NCBI GenBank assembly: GCA_964346185.1
Contig: CAYFTR010000004.1
Coordinates: 1-64,000 of the forward strand
Direction: 5' to 3'
Length of the DNA stretch: 64,000 nucleotides
DNA from: JAAYJS01 sp964346185
Lineage (GTDB): Bacteria > Bacillota > Clostridia > Eubacteriales > Eubacteriaceae
Shown here in pieces: positions 1 through 8,543 of this stretch. Position 1 is the stretch's first letter; every line of letters starts with the position of its first letter. Below the pieces are notes generated by a model, which searched no databases, was not told the DNA's origin, and saw only the letters and a program-made list of their open reading frames with translations. Both the position numbers and the translations under genes were made by a program.

Positions 1-13
1 AAAGGAGTTGCGT

Positions 14-679
14 GTGATAAATCAAATTCAAATGCAGGCAATATTTGACGGAACCCTGTTAACTGTTAAGGTTGCTTTTGTTGCATTATTTTTCGGTTTA
101 ATATTCGGCACTTTGATCGCCTTGGGGCGGATGTCAAAAAATAAAGCGATCAGTGCTTTTTCGTGGTTTTATGTGTGGTTTTTCAGGGGTACACCCTTAT
201 TATTACAATTGTTTATAATTTTTTATGCCTATCCCATTATTCGTATCGAAATGACGGGAACCGGGGTCGAGATGAACCCCATGCTCAGTGCTTACCTGGC
301 TTTCTCGTTAAATTGTGCGGCATACTCGGCGGAGCTCATCCGTGCCGCTATCGAATCCATCGATCACGGGCAAATGGAAGCCGCCAAGGCTTTGGGAATG
401 AATTATCGTCAAGCGATGACGCGAATTATCATCCCCCAAACCTATAAAAGACTCATGGCACCCATCGGTAATGAGTTGATCATGTTAATTAAAGACACCT
501 CCTTGGTATCCACCATTGCGTTGTTCGACTTGTTACGTACGGTAAAAACCATGGCATCCGCAACCGGTGATTGGATTTACTATATTTATGCCGCCGTGAT
601 TTATTTATTTTTAACGACGATTTTCCAAGTTGTTTTTGATAAGTTGGAAGTACGTTTCGGCGTCTATGAAAAGAGGTAA
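14..679 (+). CDS. Polar amino-acid ABC transporter, permease subunit (HisM/GlnP type)
   Basis: Membrane subunit of an ABC importer for polar amino acids. It is about 221 residues long with several hydrophobic helices and the HisM-type cytoplasmic EAA loop (EAAKALGMNYRQA, about residue 120), the contact site for the ATPase. A TTG at 8 is in frame but directly abuts the AAAGGAG at 1-7, whereas the GTG at 14 sits six bases after it, so I prefer 14. The ATPase gene follows four bases after the stop. The binding-protein gene is not in the window and may lie upstream. The exact substrate cannot be told from the permease. Confidence 0.88.
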   Translation: MINQIQMQAIFDGTLLTVKVAFVALFFGLIFGTLIALGRMSKNKAISAFSWFYVWFFRGTPLLLQLFIIFYAYPIIRIEMTGTGVEMNPMLSAYLAFSLNCAAYSAELIRAAIESIDHGQMEAAKALGMNYRQAMTRIIIPQTYKRLMAPIGNELIMLIKDTSLVSTIALFDLLRTVKTMASATGDWIYYIYAAVIYLFLTTIFQVVFDKLEVRFGVYEKR

Positions 680-683
680 GACA

Positions 684-1430
684 ATGAGTATGGTAAAAAT
701 GGTTAACATAAACAAATCCTTTGGTGAGTTGAAGGTGCTTAGAGGGATCGATCTGGAAGTGCAAAAAGGAGAGGTCGTGTGCGTTATCGGCCCCAGCGGT
801 TCGGGTAAAAGCACCATGCTCCGTTGTATCAACAATTTGGAACAAATTACTGAAGGCGAAATTTATATAGAAGATGCACTGGTGGTTAAGCGTGCCAATA
901 ATAAAGATGTAAAAAAAGGCAACAGTGCCCTGCGCAATGATTTGGGAATGGTCTTTCAGAATTTTAACCTCTTTCCACATTTAACGGTTTTGGAAAATAT
1001 TACCGTTGCGCCGCGTGTCGTCAAAAACGCGGATAAAAATACAATTAACGATAAAGCGATGAAATTGTTGGGAATGGTCGGTTTAATGGATAAGGCGAAC
1101 GAATACCCGATACGGTTGTCCGGCGGACAGCAACAACGGGTTGCCATCGCCAGAGCCTTGGCAATGGATCCGCAAATTATGCTCTTCGACGAACCCACGT
1201 CGGCCTTAGACCCGGAGTTGGTGGGTGAAGTTCTCGATACAATTAAGGCTTTGGCACAAGAGGGTATGACCATGATCATCGTTACTCACGAAATCAGTTT
1301 TGCTCGGGATTTGGCGGACAGAGTTATTTTTATGGCCGACGGTGTTATCTGCGAAGAAGGTCCTCCGGAAGAAGTCATCCTAAACCCGAAGGAAGAAAGA
1401 ACTCAAAACTTTTTAAATAGAATTAATTAA
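684..1430 (+). CDS. Polar amino-acid ABC transporter, ATP-binding subunit (GlnQ type)
   Basis: ATPase that drives amino-acid import with the preceding permease. It shows a Walker A motif (GPSGSGKS, about residue 36), a Q-loop (VFQNFNLFPH), the signature LSGGQQQR, Walker B (LFDEPTSALDP) and a switch His in IVTHE, in the order of the GlnQ/HisP family. At 248 residues it is of normal family length. An upstream ATG in the same frame lies inside the permease gene. The ATG at 684 has AAGAGG at 671-676, so it is the likely start. An intrinsic terminator follows about 60 bases downstream and closes the operon. Confidence 0.92.
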   Translation: MSMVKMVNINKSFGELKVLRGIDLEVQKGEVVCVIGPSGSGKSTMLRCINNLEQITEGEIYIEDALVVKRANNKDVKKGNSALRNDLGMVFQNFNLFPHLTVLENITVAPRVVKNADKNTINDKAMKLLGMVGLMDKANEYPIRLSGGQQQRVAIARALAMDPQIMLFDEPTSALDPELVGEVLDTIKALAQEGMTMIIVTHEISFARDLADRVIFMADGVICEEGPPEEVILNPKEERTQNFLNRIN

Positions 1431-1488
1431 TTGGGGTTGTTACACTGTTAAGTGTTTCGACAAAATTTATAAACTTCATTTATATACC

Positions 1489-1521
1489 AGGCATCTCAAC
1501 AAAATGGAGGTGCTTGTTTTT
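1489..1521 (+). terminator. Intrinsic terminator after the amino-acid transporter
   Basis: Nine-base arms 1489-1497 and 1507-1515 pair fully if two G-U pairs are allowed, around a nine-base loop, and a T-rich tract follows (1517-1528). It lies between the ABC ATPase and the PHP phosphatase gene. The rest of 1431-1690 is AT-rich, and I see no convincing gene or promoter there. Confidence 0.7.
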
Positions 1522-1691
1522 AGTTTTTGACCTAATAAACGGCGAATTTCGGAAATAGTCGTATTGCAGTTTTTATATTTGGAAATTACTCAATAAAATA
1601 ACTGTTTTTTTACGATAGTAACAAAGAGACGATTGTGATAAAATAAAACTATCAGCCAACCTAATTTGGTGTCGACAAAAGGAGTCATCGA

Positions 1692-2540
1692 ATGATTTTT
1701 AGTAATTACCACACACATACAAAGTATTGTGACGGTAAAAACAGCGTAGAAGAGATGGTGCTGTCCGCCCTTGGGGCGGGGCTTAAAAGCATCGGATTTT
1801 CCGGGCATATGACTTTGCCCTTTCCCAACGACTTTACAATGCGTTTGGAAAACTTGGAAGAATACTTCCAAGATATCGAAGCCGCAAAGAATCAATATGG
1901 GGACCAAATTCAAATTAATACGGGTTTGGAGGTCGACTACCTCCCTTATTTAAAGGATATCAGCGATGAAAGCAAATCCTTTATCAAACGAACGGATTAT
2001 TATATTTGTTCACTCCATTGTGTGGATTTTTTCGATCATTCTTCCGAAATGGGTTATTACGACGGCGATTATTCAAATTTTGAACGTGTTTTAAAAGAAT
2101 TATACAGCGGGGGAGTCCGTCAACTCATTGAGGATTATTACCAAAGATATGGAGACATGGCTCAAAAAATAAAGCCGGATATTTTGGGACATTTGGATTT
2201 AATAAAAAAGCACAACCATCAACACCCTTTTTTTGATGAGAATGCTTCATGGTATCGGGATTTGGTGATGGATACCTTGCGCCAAATTCAGCTCAGCGGT
2301 TCCATTTTAGAAATCAACACCGGGAAAATACATCAATTCGGAAGTAAGGGAATCTATCCGTCATATTGGATGATCGATGAAATCCTTCGGCTAAAAATTC
2401 CGATAACTGTTAACGGTGATTCCCATGATGCCGCACATATTAACGACGGGTATGATTGTGCTTTAAACTATTTAAAACGTATCGGCTGTTCCGAAATTTA
2501 TATTTTTGAAAAAGGTCATTGGGTTCAAACGCCCTTGTAG
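1692..2540 (+). CDS. PHP-domain phosphatase, histidinol-phosphatase (HisK/HisJ) family
   Basis: Metal-dependent phosphoesterase of the PHP superfamily. The N-terminus has the metal-binding NYHTHTKYCDG (His7, His9). Further His-rich motifs follow: SGHM near residue 39, CSLHCVD near 113, LGHLDL near 176 and NGDSHD near 244. The 282-residue length matches stand-alone histidinol-phosphate phosphatases, which remove the phosphate from L-histidinol phosphate in histidine synthesis. No other his gene is nearby, so the substrate is inferred from family only. A different sugar or nucleotide phosphate is possible. AAAGGAG at 1678-1684 supports the start. The ComEA-like gene follows eight bases after the stop. 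Confidence 0.82.
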   Translation: MIFSNYHTHTKYCDGKNSVEEMVLSALGAGLKSIGFSGHMTLPFPNDFTMRLENLEEYFQDIEAAKNQYGDQIQINTGLEVDYLPYLKDISDESKSFIKRTDYYICSLHCVDFFDHSSEMGYYDGDYSNFERVLKELYSGGVRQLIEDYYQRYGDMAQKIKPDILGHLDLIKKHNHQHPFFDENASWYRDLVMDTLRQIQLSGSILEINTGKIHQFGSKGIYPSYWMIDEILRLKIPITVNGDSHDAAHINDGYDCALNYLKRIGCSEIYIFEKGHWVQTPL

Positions 2541-2548
2541 GAGTGCTT

Positions 2549-3118
2549 ATGGACCGTTCTTTGTATCGACAATATTTACCCTATGCTTTAATACTATTAC
2601 TGCTTTTTTCGGGATGGGTTTGGAAAAATAAACAAGAAGAAAAACGTTACGAAGCCATTTCGGAAGAATTGGTGCAATCGGAAGCGGACGTGGAGCAAGG
2701 GGCGGAAATATACGTTCATGTGACAGGTGCCGTTAACAACCCGGGTGTTTATACGTTTGGTGAAGAAAAAAGACTGATTGAAGTGCTGGAAACGGCGGGG
2801 GGCATTAGGGAAGACGGTGTGACCGACAATTTAAATTTGTCCCAAAAGGTAAAGGACGAAAGCAAAATTCATGTACCGACGGTTGAAGAAAGTCAACAGG
2901 TTATGCAAACGCCCGGCGACGTTTCCGGCAAGGTGAACATCAATACGGCGGACAAAGAAACCTTGAAAACCTTACCCGGCATCGGTGACGTGATTGCGCA
3001 AAATATTATCGACTATCGAAATGCAAACGGTAACTTTACACAAATGGAGCAACTTAAAAATGTTCCTAAAATAGGAGATAAATTACTGGAAAGCATCAGC
3101 AATCATATTGTTTATTAA
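2549..3118 (+). CDS. comEA: ComEA-like membrane-anchored helix-hairpin-helix DNA-binding protein
   Basis: Likely DNA-uptake receptor or related DNA-binding protein outside the membrane. After a short cytoplasmic N-terminus there is one hydrophobic anchor (about residues 10-25). A SLBB-type domain follows (IYVHVTGAVNNPGVY, about 60-75), and the C-terminus has tandem helix-hairpin-helix motifs (VNINTADKETLKTLPGIGD and LKNVPKIGDKLLESI). This is the domain order of Gram-positive ComEA, at 189 residues. The longer in-frame start at 2519 lies inside the previous gene, and AGGAG at 2539-2543 points to ATG 2549. ComEB and ComEC are not present here, so a role in competence is not proved. Confidence 0.82.
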   Translation: MDRSLYRQYLPYALILLLLFSGWVWKNKQEEKRYEAISEELVQSEADVEQGAEIYVHVTGAVNNPGVYTFGEEKRLIEVLETAGGIREDGVTDNLNLSQKVKDESKIHVPTVEESQQVMQTPGDVSGKVNINTADKETLKTLPGIGDVIAQNIIDYRNANGNFTQMEQLKNVPKIGDKLLESISNHIVY

Positions 3119-3133
3119 AACATACACAAATTA

Positions 3134-3163
3134 TTGCAGGTATATGTTAAAATAATATATGAT
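3134..3163 (+). promoter_or_regulatory. Candidate promoter for ppdK
   Basis: TTGCAG at 3134-3139 and TATGAT at 3158-3163 are separated by 18 bases, a plausible sigma-A promoter about 120 bases before ppdK. A small GACGA/TCGTC inverted repeat (3235-3239, 3246-3250) lies in the resulting leader. The match is moderate only. Confidence 0.4.
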
Positions 3164-3282
3164 TGATCGTAAAATCGATTATAAAATTTAAGTATTATTC
3201 ATCAAAATTTAAAAGAGTTGATGTTTAATAGAAAGACGACAATTATCGTCCGTTCATGTTGATATTTATGAAGGAGGTTCAT

Positions 3283-5907
3283 ATGGACAAGAAATGGGTT
3301 TATATGTTTAGTGAGGGCGATGCCACCATGAAAGATTTGTTGGGAGGCAAAGGCTCGAACTTAGCTGAAATGACAAAAATAGGTTTGCCGGTACCCCAGG
3401 GTTTTACCGTTACAACCGAAGCGTGTATAGAATATCTTAAAGACAACCGATTAACGGACTGTATGATCAGCCAAATAAATGCAAATATGAAAACGTTAGA
3501 AGAAATTTCAGGCAAAAAATTCGGCGATCCGCAAAATCCCTTATTGGTATCGGTACGTTCCGGTGCTAAAATTTCCATGCCCGGTATGATGGACACCATC
3601 TTAAACCTCGGTTTAAATGATGTGTCCATTAACGGTGTAATTGCCAATACGGAAAACGAGCGTTTTGCCTACGACTCTTACCGTCGTTTTATTCAAATGT
3701 TCGGGGATGTCGTTTTAGAAATCGATCACGCGAAGTTTGAAGCGGTTCTTGACGAAATCAAAGAACGTGAAGGCTTTGATAACGACACGCAATTAACGGT
3801 ACAGAACTTAAAAGAAGTTGTGGAACGTTATAAAGAGATTTATTTAAAAGAAACCGGCGGCGCTTTTCCCCAAGAACCGGTCGCGCAATTAAAAATGGCC
3901 ATTGAAGCCGTATTTAAATCATGGAACAATAACCGCGCGAGGGTTTATCGTGAAATCAACAACATCCCCCACGATATTGGTACGGCAGTAAATGTTCAAG
4001 CTATGGTATTCGGGAACATGGGTAATGACTCGGGTACGGGTGTCGCCTTTACCCGTAATCCCGCAACCGGTGAAAACAAACTATTCGGCGAATTTTTAAT
4101 TAATGCCCAAGGCGAAGACGTTGTCGCGGGTATCCGCACCCCTAAAGATATCGAAGAACTGAAAGGTGAAATGCCCGATGTGTACAAAGAGTTTCACGAT
4201 ACCTCCGAATTATTGGAAAAGCATTATCGTGAAATGCAGGATATGGAATTTACCATTGAAAAAAATAAATTGTACATGTTACAAACCAGAAGCGGTAAAC
4301 GGACGGCAGCGGCAGCAATTAAAATAGCGGTTGACATGGTTAAAGAAGGTTTACTCACAGAAAAAGAAGCCGTAGCCAGAATAGAACCCGCCAGCTTGGA
4401 CCAATTGTTGCACCCGACTTTCGACCCGAAAGCGTTAAAAGAAAAAGAAGTTTTGGCATGCGGGTTACCCGCATCTCCGGGGGCTGCTAAGGGTCGTGTT
4501 TACTTTACCGCCGAAGCGGCAAAAAATGCCGCGGATAACGGTGAAGATGTTATTTTAGTTCGTAAAGAAACATCGCCGGAGGATATCGAAGGCATGTATG
4601 CCGCTAAAGGTATTTTAACCTCCCGAGGCGGCATGACCTCCCATGCCGCGGTTGTTGCCAGAGGTGCCGGTATTTGTTGTGTTGCAGGTTGTGAAGACGC
4701 AAAAGTTTTTGAAGAGAAAAAATACTTCCAAGTCGGTGAGACAATTATTAAAGAAGGCGACTATATATCGGTTCACGGCAGCACCGGCGACATTTACGAG
4801 GGAAGCATTAAAACGCAGGAACCGGAACTTTCCGGAGACTTTGCACAACTTATGGAATGGGCAACCAAATATAAAACCATGGGTGTTTACGCCAATGCCG
4901 ATGCCCCCCATGATGCATCCATTGCCGTTAATTTCGGTGCCGAAGGTATCGGCTTATGCCGTACGGAACACATGTTCTTTAATGAAGATAGAATACCCAG
5001 CATGCGCCGGATGATTTTATCCCAATCCGTCGAACAAAGAGAAAAATACTTGGCGGAACTGCTACCCATGCAAAGAGAGGACTTTATCGGCATTTTTGAG
5101 GTGATGTTGCAACGCCCCGTTACCGTACGCTTGTTGGATCCGCCGTTACACGAATTTTTGCCGACTCAGGAAAACCAAATTAAACAATTGGCTGCAGATA
5201 TGGGCTACACTGTCGAAGAGTTGGAATCCTTTATTCATAATTTGGAAGAGTTTAATCCCATGCTGGGTCATAGAGGGTGCCGCTTAGCCGTTACCTATCC
5301 GGAAATTGCCGTTATGCAAACACGGGCCATCATTGAAGCGGCAATCGAAGTAACCGAAAAAACGGGAACGGCGATCGTACCGGATATTATGATCCCCTTA
5401 ATTTCCATGAAAACGGAAATGGATTTTGTTTACAATGTTGTCAAAGAAACGGCAGAAAAAGTAATTGCTGAAAAACAGGCAACCTTAAACTACCATATCG
5501 GTACTATGATCGAAATACCGAGAGCAACCTTGGTTGCGGATAAAATTGCCGAAACGGCGGAGTTTTTCTCTTTCGGAACCAATGACTTAACCCAAATGAC
5601 CTACGGCTTCTCCAGAGATGATGCCGGTAAGTACATTGAGGACTACAGAGAAAAGGATATCCTACCCAACGACCCCTTTGCCAGTATCGATCAGGAAGGT
5701 GTCGGACAATTGGTAAAAGTCGGAGTGGAACGAGGCAGAAAAACCAAACCGAACCTAAAAATCGGCGTATGCGGTGAACACGGCGGCGATCCGGCATCAG
5801 TACATTTTTTCTATAAATGCGGACTGACCTATGTATCCTGCTCGCCTTACAGAGTGCCCGTTGCAACCTTAGCGGCAGCACAAGCGGCAATTAAAGATCA
5901 AAATTGA
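3283..5907 (+). CDS. ppdK: Pyruvate, phosphate dikinase
   Basis: Cytosolic enzyme that reversibly converts pyruvate, ATP and phosphate to PEP, AMP and PPi; in anaerobes it often works in glycolysis or gluconeogenesis in place of pyruvate kinase. It is 874 residues long, the usual size. The N-terminal nucleotide-binding domain starts GGKGSNLAEM. The phosphohistidine loop GGMTSHAA carries His454. The C-terminal PEP-binding barrel has GLCRTEHMF and the catalytic Cys830 in GVCGEHGGDP. These positions match the classic clostridial enzyme. AAGGAGGT at 3271-3278 selects ATG 3283 over an upstream in-frame ATG at 3256. It is a single-gene unit ended by a strong terminator. Confidence 0.97.
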   Translation: MDKKWVYMFSEGDATMKDLLGGKGSNLAEMTKIGLPVPQGFTVTTEACIEYLKDNRLTDCMISQINANMKTLEEISGKKFGDPQNPLLVSVRSGAKISMPGMMDTILNLGLNDVSINGVIANTENERFAYDSYRRFIQMFGDVVLEIDHAKFEAVLDEIKEREGFDNDTQLTVQNLKEVVERYKEIYLKETGGAFPQEPVAQLKMAIEAVFKSWNNNRARVYREINNIPHDIGTAVNVQAMVFGNMGNDSGTGVAFTRNPATGENKLFGEFLINAQGEDVVAGIRTPKDIEELKGEMPDVYKEFHDTSELLEKHYREMQDMEFTIEKNKLYMLQTRSGKRTAAAAIKIAVDMVKEGLLTEKEAVARIEPASLDQLLHPTFDPKALKEKEVLACGLPASPGAAKGRVYFTAEAAKNAADNGEDVILVRKETSPEDIEGMYAAKGILTSRGGMTSHAAVVARGAGICCVAGCEDAKVFEEKKYFQVGETIIKEGDYISVHGSTGDIYEGSIKTQEPELSGDFAQLMEWATKYKTMGVYANADAPHDASIAVNFGAEGIGLCRTEHMFFNEDRIPSMRRMILSQSVEQREKYLAELLPMQREDFIGIFEVMLQRPVTVRLLDPPLHEFLPTQENQIKQLAADMGYTVEELESFIHNLEEFNPMLGHRGCRLAVTYPEIAVMQTRAIIEAAIEVTEKTGTAIVPDIMIPLISMKTEMDFVYNVVKETAEKVIAEKQATLNYHIGTMIEIPRATLVADKIAETAEFFSFGTNDLTQMTYGFSRDDAGKYIEDYREKDILPNDPFASIDQEGVGQLVKVGVERGRKTKPNLKIGVCGEHGGDPASVHFFYKCGLTYVSCSPYRVPVATLAAAQAAIKDQN

Positions 5908-5939
5908 TTGATTTAACATCCTGTCATTCAATGTATGGA

Positions 5940-5976
5940 GAACCTGCTTCTTTATTTATAAGAAGCAGGTTCTTTT
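5940..5976 (+). terminator. Intrinsic terminator after ppdK
   Basis: A perfect 13-base inverted repeat (5940-5952 with 5960-5972, core CTGCTTCTT/AAGAAGCAG) is followed by TTTT. It lies 33 bases after the ppdK stop. Confidence 0.88.
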
Positions 5977-6356
5977 ATGGATAATTACTGTTATTGAAAA
6001 ATTGGGACGGCTATGTTTTAAGGTAGACCGTATTAGAATGGCAGACCGTGTGAATGCTTAAAAAGTGCATGTTAAGGAAACAAGTTTGTAATTATTTAGT
6101 GAGAGAGCTTCAGTAATTCCCGATATGCACAATCACCAACCAGTTGAATAATTTTTTGACATTGTTGTGGACTTTTAAAAAAAGAAGCCGTTTTTGTACA
6201 ATATATCATCATTAATGTACATAGGCGCTTGATTGTTACTTTTATACGCTGTTTAATCGAATTGCAAACAATGACGCTTAAATAAGGTATTGATTAAATA
6301 TAATATATAAAATCGTTGATAGATGCTACGAAGTAAAAGTTTATTGTTACTTGATG
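5977..6356. other. Intergenic stretch with no recognisable gene
   Basis: AT-rich sequence between the ppdK terminator and the 3' end of the reverse-strand DUF3089 gene. I find no open frame with a ribosome binding site, no tRNA and no clear terminator for the reverse gene. A short direct repeat AGACCGT occurs at 6025-6031 and 6043-6049. A TTGACA-like hexamer near 6157 has no good -10 partner. Confidence 0.5.
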
Positions 6357-7301
6357 TTAAGTTGACGGTTGCCCCGTAAATTTTGCAATTCTCTTTTTTG
6401 CGTTTGCTCTTAAATCGTAATAATAAAGGGATAAATCTAAAGAATGTAAAACCCCTAATGGAAAATGAGCCGCCCGATCTTTAAAGTAACACAAATAAGG
6501 ATCGGCAGTAGTGCAACGTACCGTCCCTCTTTTTAAATCCAATTGTGCATCGGCATAGTGTGGCAATTCCAACATTTCTTTTAAATCGCCCGACGGATAA
6601 AAGACAGGTATTCGAGACCCGAGGCTTTGTCCTGCACAGGCGTAATATTCGTCTCGTCGCCAATTAACGGGGTTAATGGCAATGCTGTTTTCAAACAAGG
6701 TTAAGTTAGGACCGTTATAATCTTTCGTTTCGGTATTATAAGAGATAATACACCCGGTGTCGGATTCTCCGGCAGCAAATTTTAAGTGAAGGTTTTCCTT
6801 CAGATAGTCCTTTGTAACGGAAAAGCCGACGGCATAGGCACATACCATGCGGTCCAACAGTTGAGGTTTGTCTTTAAAATATCGGCTCAACAGCATCAAC
6901 AATAACAACGCACCTTGAGAATGTGCCGCTAGGATATAAGGTCGTTTGAGTTTTTGAGTATTTATAAAATATTCGAAAGCGGCAATCACCGAGGCATAGG
7001 TTTCTTCCATAAATAAAGACAGAACAGTGTCTTCGGATAATGCCTTTTGTAAACATTCGATACGCATTTGGTGATAATAGGGTACGTACATATTGCCGAC
7101 ACCTTCAAAAAGGGACGCTTTGTATTGCATATGAGCTTTGGCCTTTTGTTGCATGCCGGTATGTTGGGTGTTACAAACACAAGGGTCTTGCTTATTACCG
7201 ACATACCCGGTCGGCAAGATATAAAAAATGTCGGCTTCGGCAGTGGGATTTTCAGGATAGGTAAGCCAGTGTTTACGATTGGCGTAGTTGATGGTCGTCA
7301 T
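6357..7301 (-). CDS. DUF3089 family alpha/beta-hydrolase-like protein
   Basis: Putative serine hydrolase of unknown substrate. The protein has 314 residues without a signal peptide, so it is likely cytoplasmic. The N-terminal segment contains ADIFYILPTGYVGNK. The nucleophile elbow is ILAAHSQGA with Ser128, as in DUF3089 and lipase-like folds. The Asp and His of a triad cannot be assigned with confidence. It is a single reverse-strand gene flanked by convergent ppdK and divergent rplU. On the reverse strand AAAGGA lies just before the ATG at 7301. Closest idea: esterase or lipase; the function is unproven. Confidence 0.75.
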   Translation of the reverse strand: MTTINYANRKHWLTYPENPTAEADIFYILPTGYVGNKQDPCVCNTQHTGMQQKAKAHMQYKASLFEGVGNMYVPYYHQMRIECLQKALSEDTVLSLFMEETYASVIAAFEYFINTQKLKRPYILAAHSQGALLLLMLLSRYFKDKPQLLDRMVCAYAVGFSVTKDYLKENLHLKFAAGESDTGCIISYNTETKDYNGPNLTLFENSIAINPVNWRRDEYYACAGQSLGSRIPVFYPSGDLKEMLELPHYADAQLDLKRGTVRCTTADPYLCYFKDRAAHFPLGVLHSLDLSLYYYDLRANAKKRIAKFTGQPST

Positions 7302-7423
7302 ATAAAAATCCTTTCGTTTTGTAAGATAATTTTACCTTAGCATAAAAAATAAATTTTCGTATTAAAAAGGTGTTGTCAATGAAAGGCAGAACTTCAAAAT
7401 ATTAAGGGTTTCCAATAAATTGT

Positions 7424-7452
7424 TTGACATATAACCCTTGTTTTGATATCAT
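7424..7452 (+). promoter_or_regulatory. Promoter of the rplU operon
   Basis: A perfect TTGACA (7424-7429), a 17-base spacer and TATCAT (7447-7452) form a near-consensus housekeeping promoter. Transcription would start near 7460, just before the L21 leader hairpin. Confidence 0.88.
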
Positions 7453-7459
7453 ATCTTAG

Positions 7460-7520
7460 TCATGTAGCCGCACAGCTCAGGTTATAAGCATCGCACCTGA
7501 GATGGCGAGTCTGGTAAGAG
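7460..7520 (+). promoter_or_regulatory. Structured 5' leader of rplU (L21 leader-like)
   Basis: The transcript leader holds a hairpin with seven-base arms CTCAGGT (7476-7482) and ACCTGAG (7495-7501), a 12-base loop and a short outer GCC/GGC helix (7467-7469 with 7504-7506). The ribosome binding site AGGAGG lies just beyond. Firmicute rplU operons commonly carry an autoregulatory L21 leader in this position. I assign it by position and folding, not by a consensus match. Confidence 0.55.
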
Positions 7521-7532
7521 GAGGTAAAAATT

Positions 7533-7841
7533 ATGTATGCAATCATTAAAACGGGCGGTAAGCAATATCGTGTTGCCGTTGACGACGAAATTACCATCGA
7601 AAAATTAAAAACCGATGATAAAGAAGTCGTATTTGACGAAGTGTTGGCAATTCAACAAGACGGTACCATGACTTTTGGAAAACCCTTTGTTGAGGGTGCC
7701 AGTGTTAAAGCGAATGTTATTGAATCCGGTAAAGGCAAAAAAGTTATTACTTTTAAGTATAAAGCTAAAAAAGATTATCGCAAAAAACAAGGTCACAGAC
7801 AACCTTATATGAAAGTAAAAATTACTTCCATCAATGCATAA
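7533..7841 (+). CDS. rplU: 50S ribosomal protein L21
   Basis: Large-subunit ribosomal protein of 102 residues with the family start MYAIIKTGGKQYRVA and the conserved basic C-terminal block (KVITFKYKAKKDYRKKQGHRQ). It is first in the conserved rplU-prp-rpmA-obg order. It is preceded by AGGAGG and overlaps prp by one base (TAATG), so the two are translationally coupled. Confidence 0.98.
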   Translation: MYAIIKTGGKQYRVAVDDEITIEKLKTDDKEVVFDEVLAIQQDGTMTFGKPFVEGASVKANVIESGKGKKVITFKYKAKKDYRKKQGHRQPYMKVKITSINA

Positions 7842-8179
7842 TGACAAAAGTGTCCTATATTCGTAATGCCGGTGGGGCTATAGAATCTTTCCGAAGTATC
7901 GGACATTCATTCTTTTCGCCGGGGGACGACATTGTCTGTGCAGCGATATCGGCTTTAACGGTTGCCACCATAAACGGAATTACCGAAGTGGTGGGTGTTC
8001 ATATAAGAGATAAACATCTTATTATCGACGACGGATTCATTCAAGTTCATATTCCGATTATAAAAGATAAAATTAAAGAAAAACAAGTCCAAGTGCTTTT
8101 GGAAACCATGGTATTGGCTTTGGAAAACCTGGAAGCGGATAATAAAGGATTTGTCAGTGTAAAAGAAATAAGGAGGTAA
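7841..8179 (+). CDS. prp: Ribosomal-processing cysteine protease Prp
   Basis: Cysteine protease that cleaves the N-terminal extension of L27 in Firmicutes. The 112-residue protein shows the catalytic pair His22 (SIGHSFF) and Cys33 (DDIVCAAISAL) in the family spacing. The gene lies between rplU and rpmA, its universal place in organisms with an extended L27. The next gene does encode such an extension, so enzyme and substrate are both intact here. Confidence 0.95.
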   Translation: MTKVSYIRNAGGAIESFRSIGHSFFSPGDDIVCAAISALTVATINGITEVVGVHIRDKHLIIDDGFIQVHIPIIKDKIKEKQVQVLLETMVLALENLEADNKGFVSVKEIRR

Positions 8180-8183
8180 AGAA

Positions 8184-8474
8184 ATGATTAAAATGAACCT
8201 TCAAATTTTCGCTCACAAAAAGGGTGTCGGTAGTTCACGAAACGGTCGTGACTCCGAAGCTAAACGTCTCGGCGTTAAAAGAGCGGATGGCCAATTTGTA
8301 TTGGCGGGTAATATTTTAGTAAGACAACGGGGAACAGCGATACATCCCGGAAAAAATGTCGGTCGCGGCAAAGACGACACATTGTTTGCCTTAGTAGACG
8401 GAGTTGTTTCCTTTGAGCGTAAAGGCAGAGATAAAAAACAAGTATGTATCCATCCCAGAGAAGCGAAAGCTTAA
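8184..8474 (+). CDS. rpmA: 50S ribosomal protein L27 with Prp-cleavable N-terminal extension
   Basis: Ribosomal protein of the peptidyl-transferase region, 96 residues. It begins MIKMNLQIFA, which matches the LQxFA extension removed by Prp, and then continues with the mature start HKKGVGSSRNGRDS. Cleavage after Ala10 is expected from family knowledge. AAGGAGGT just upstream sets the start at 8184. It is the last ribosomal gene before a terminator-like palindrome and obg. Confidence 0.97.
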   Translation: MIKMNLQIFAHKKGVGSSRNGRDSEAKRLGVKRADGQFVLAGNILVRQRGTAIHPGKNVGRGKDDTLFALVDGVVSFERKGRDKKQVCIHPREAKA

Positions 8475-8491
8475 CAACGTAATGAATTGTC

Positions 8492-8526
8492 AACCTCTTA
8501 TTTCGGCCGAAATAAGAGGTTTTTTG
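8492..8526 (+). terminator. Perfect palindrome and U-tract between rpmA and obg
   Basis: Positions 8492-8521 form an uninterrupted 30-base palindrome (arms ending ...TTTCGG and CCGAAA...) followed by six T. It has the form of a strong intrinsic terminator, yet it ends only a few bases before the obg ribosome binding site (8529-8534). Expression of obg therefore depends on read-through or an unseen promoter. Confidence 0.85.
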
Positions 8527-8543
8527 TTAGGAGGATATTAATT

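Noticed and set aside
163..447. Open frame overlapping the amino-acid permease
   Set aside because: It is a frame shadow of a clear membrane permease, with no recognisable protein pattern.
7465..7510. tRNA-like fragment (AGCTCAGG followed by a D-loop-like stretch)
   Set aside because: No acceptor stem, anticodon arm or T arm can be built around it. It fits the L21 leader position better.
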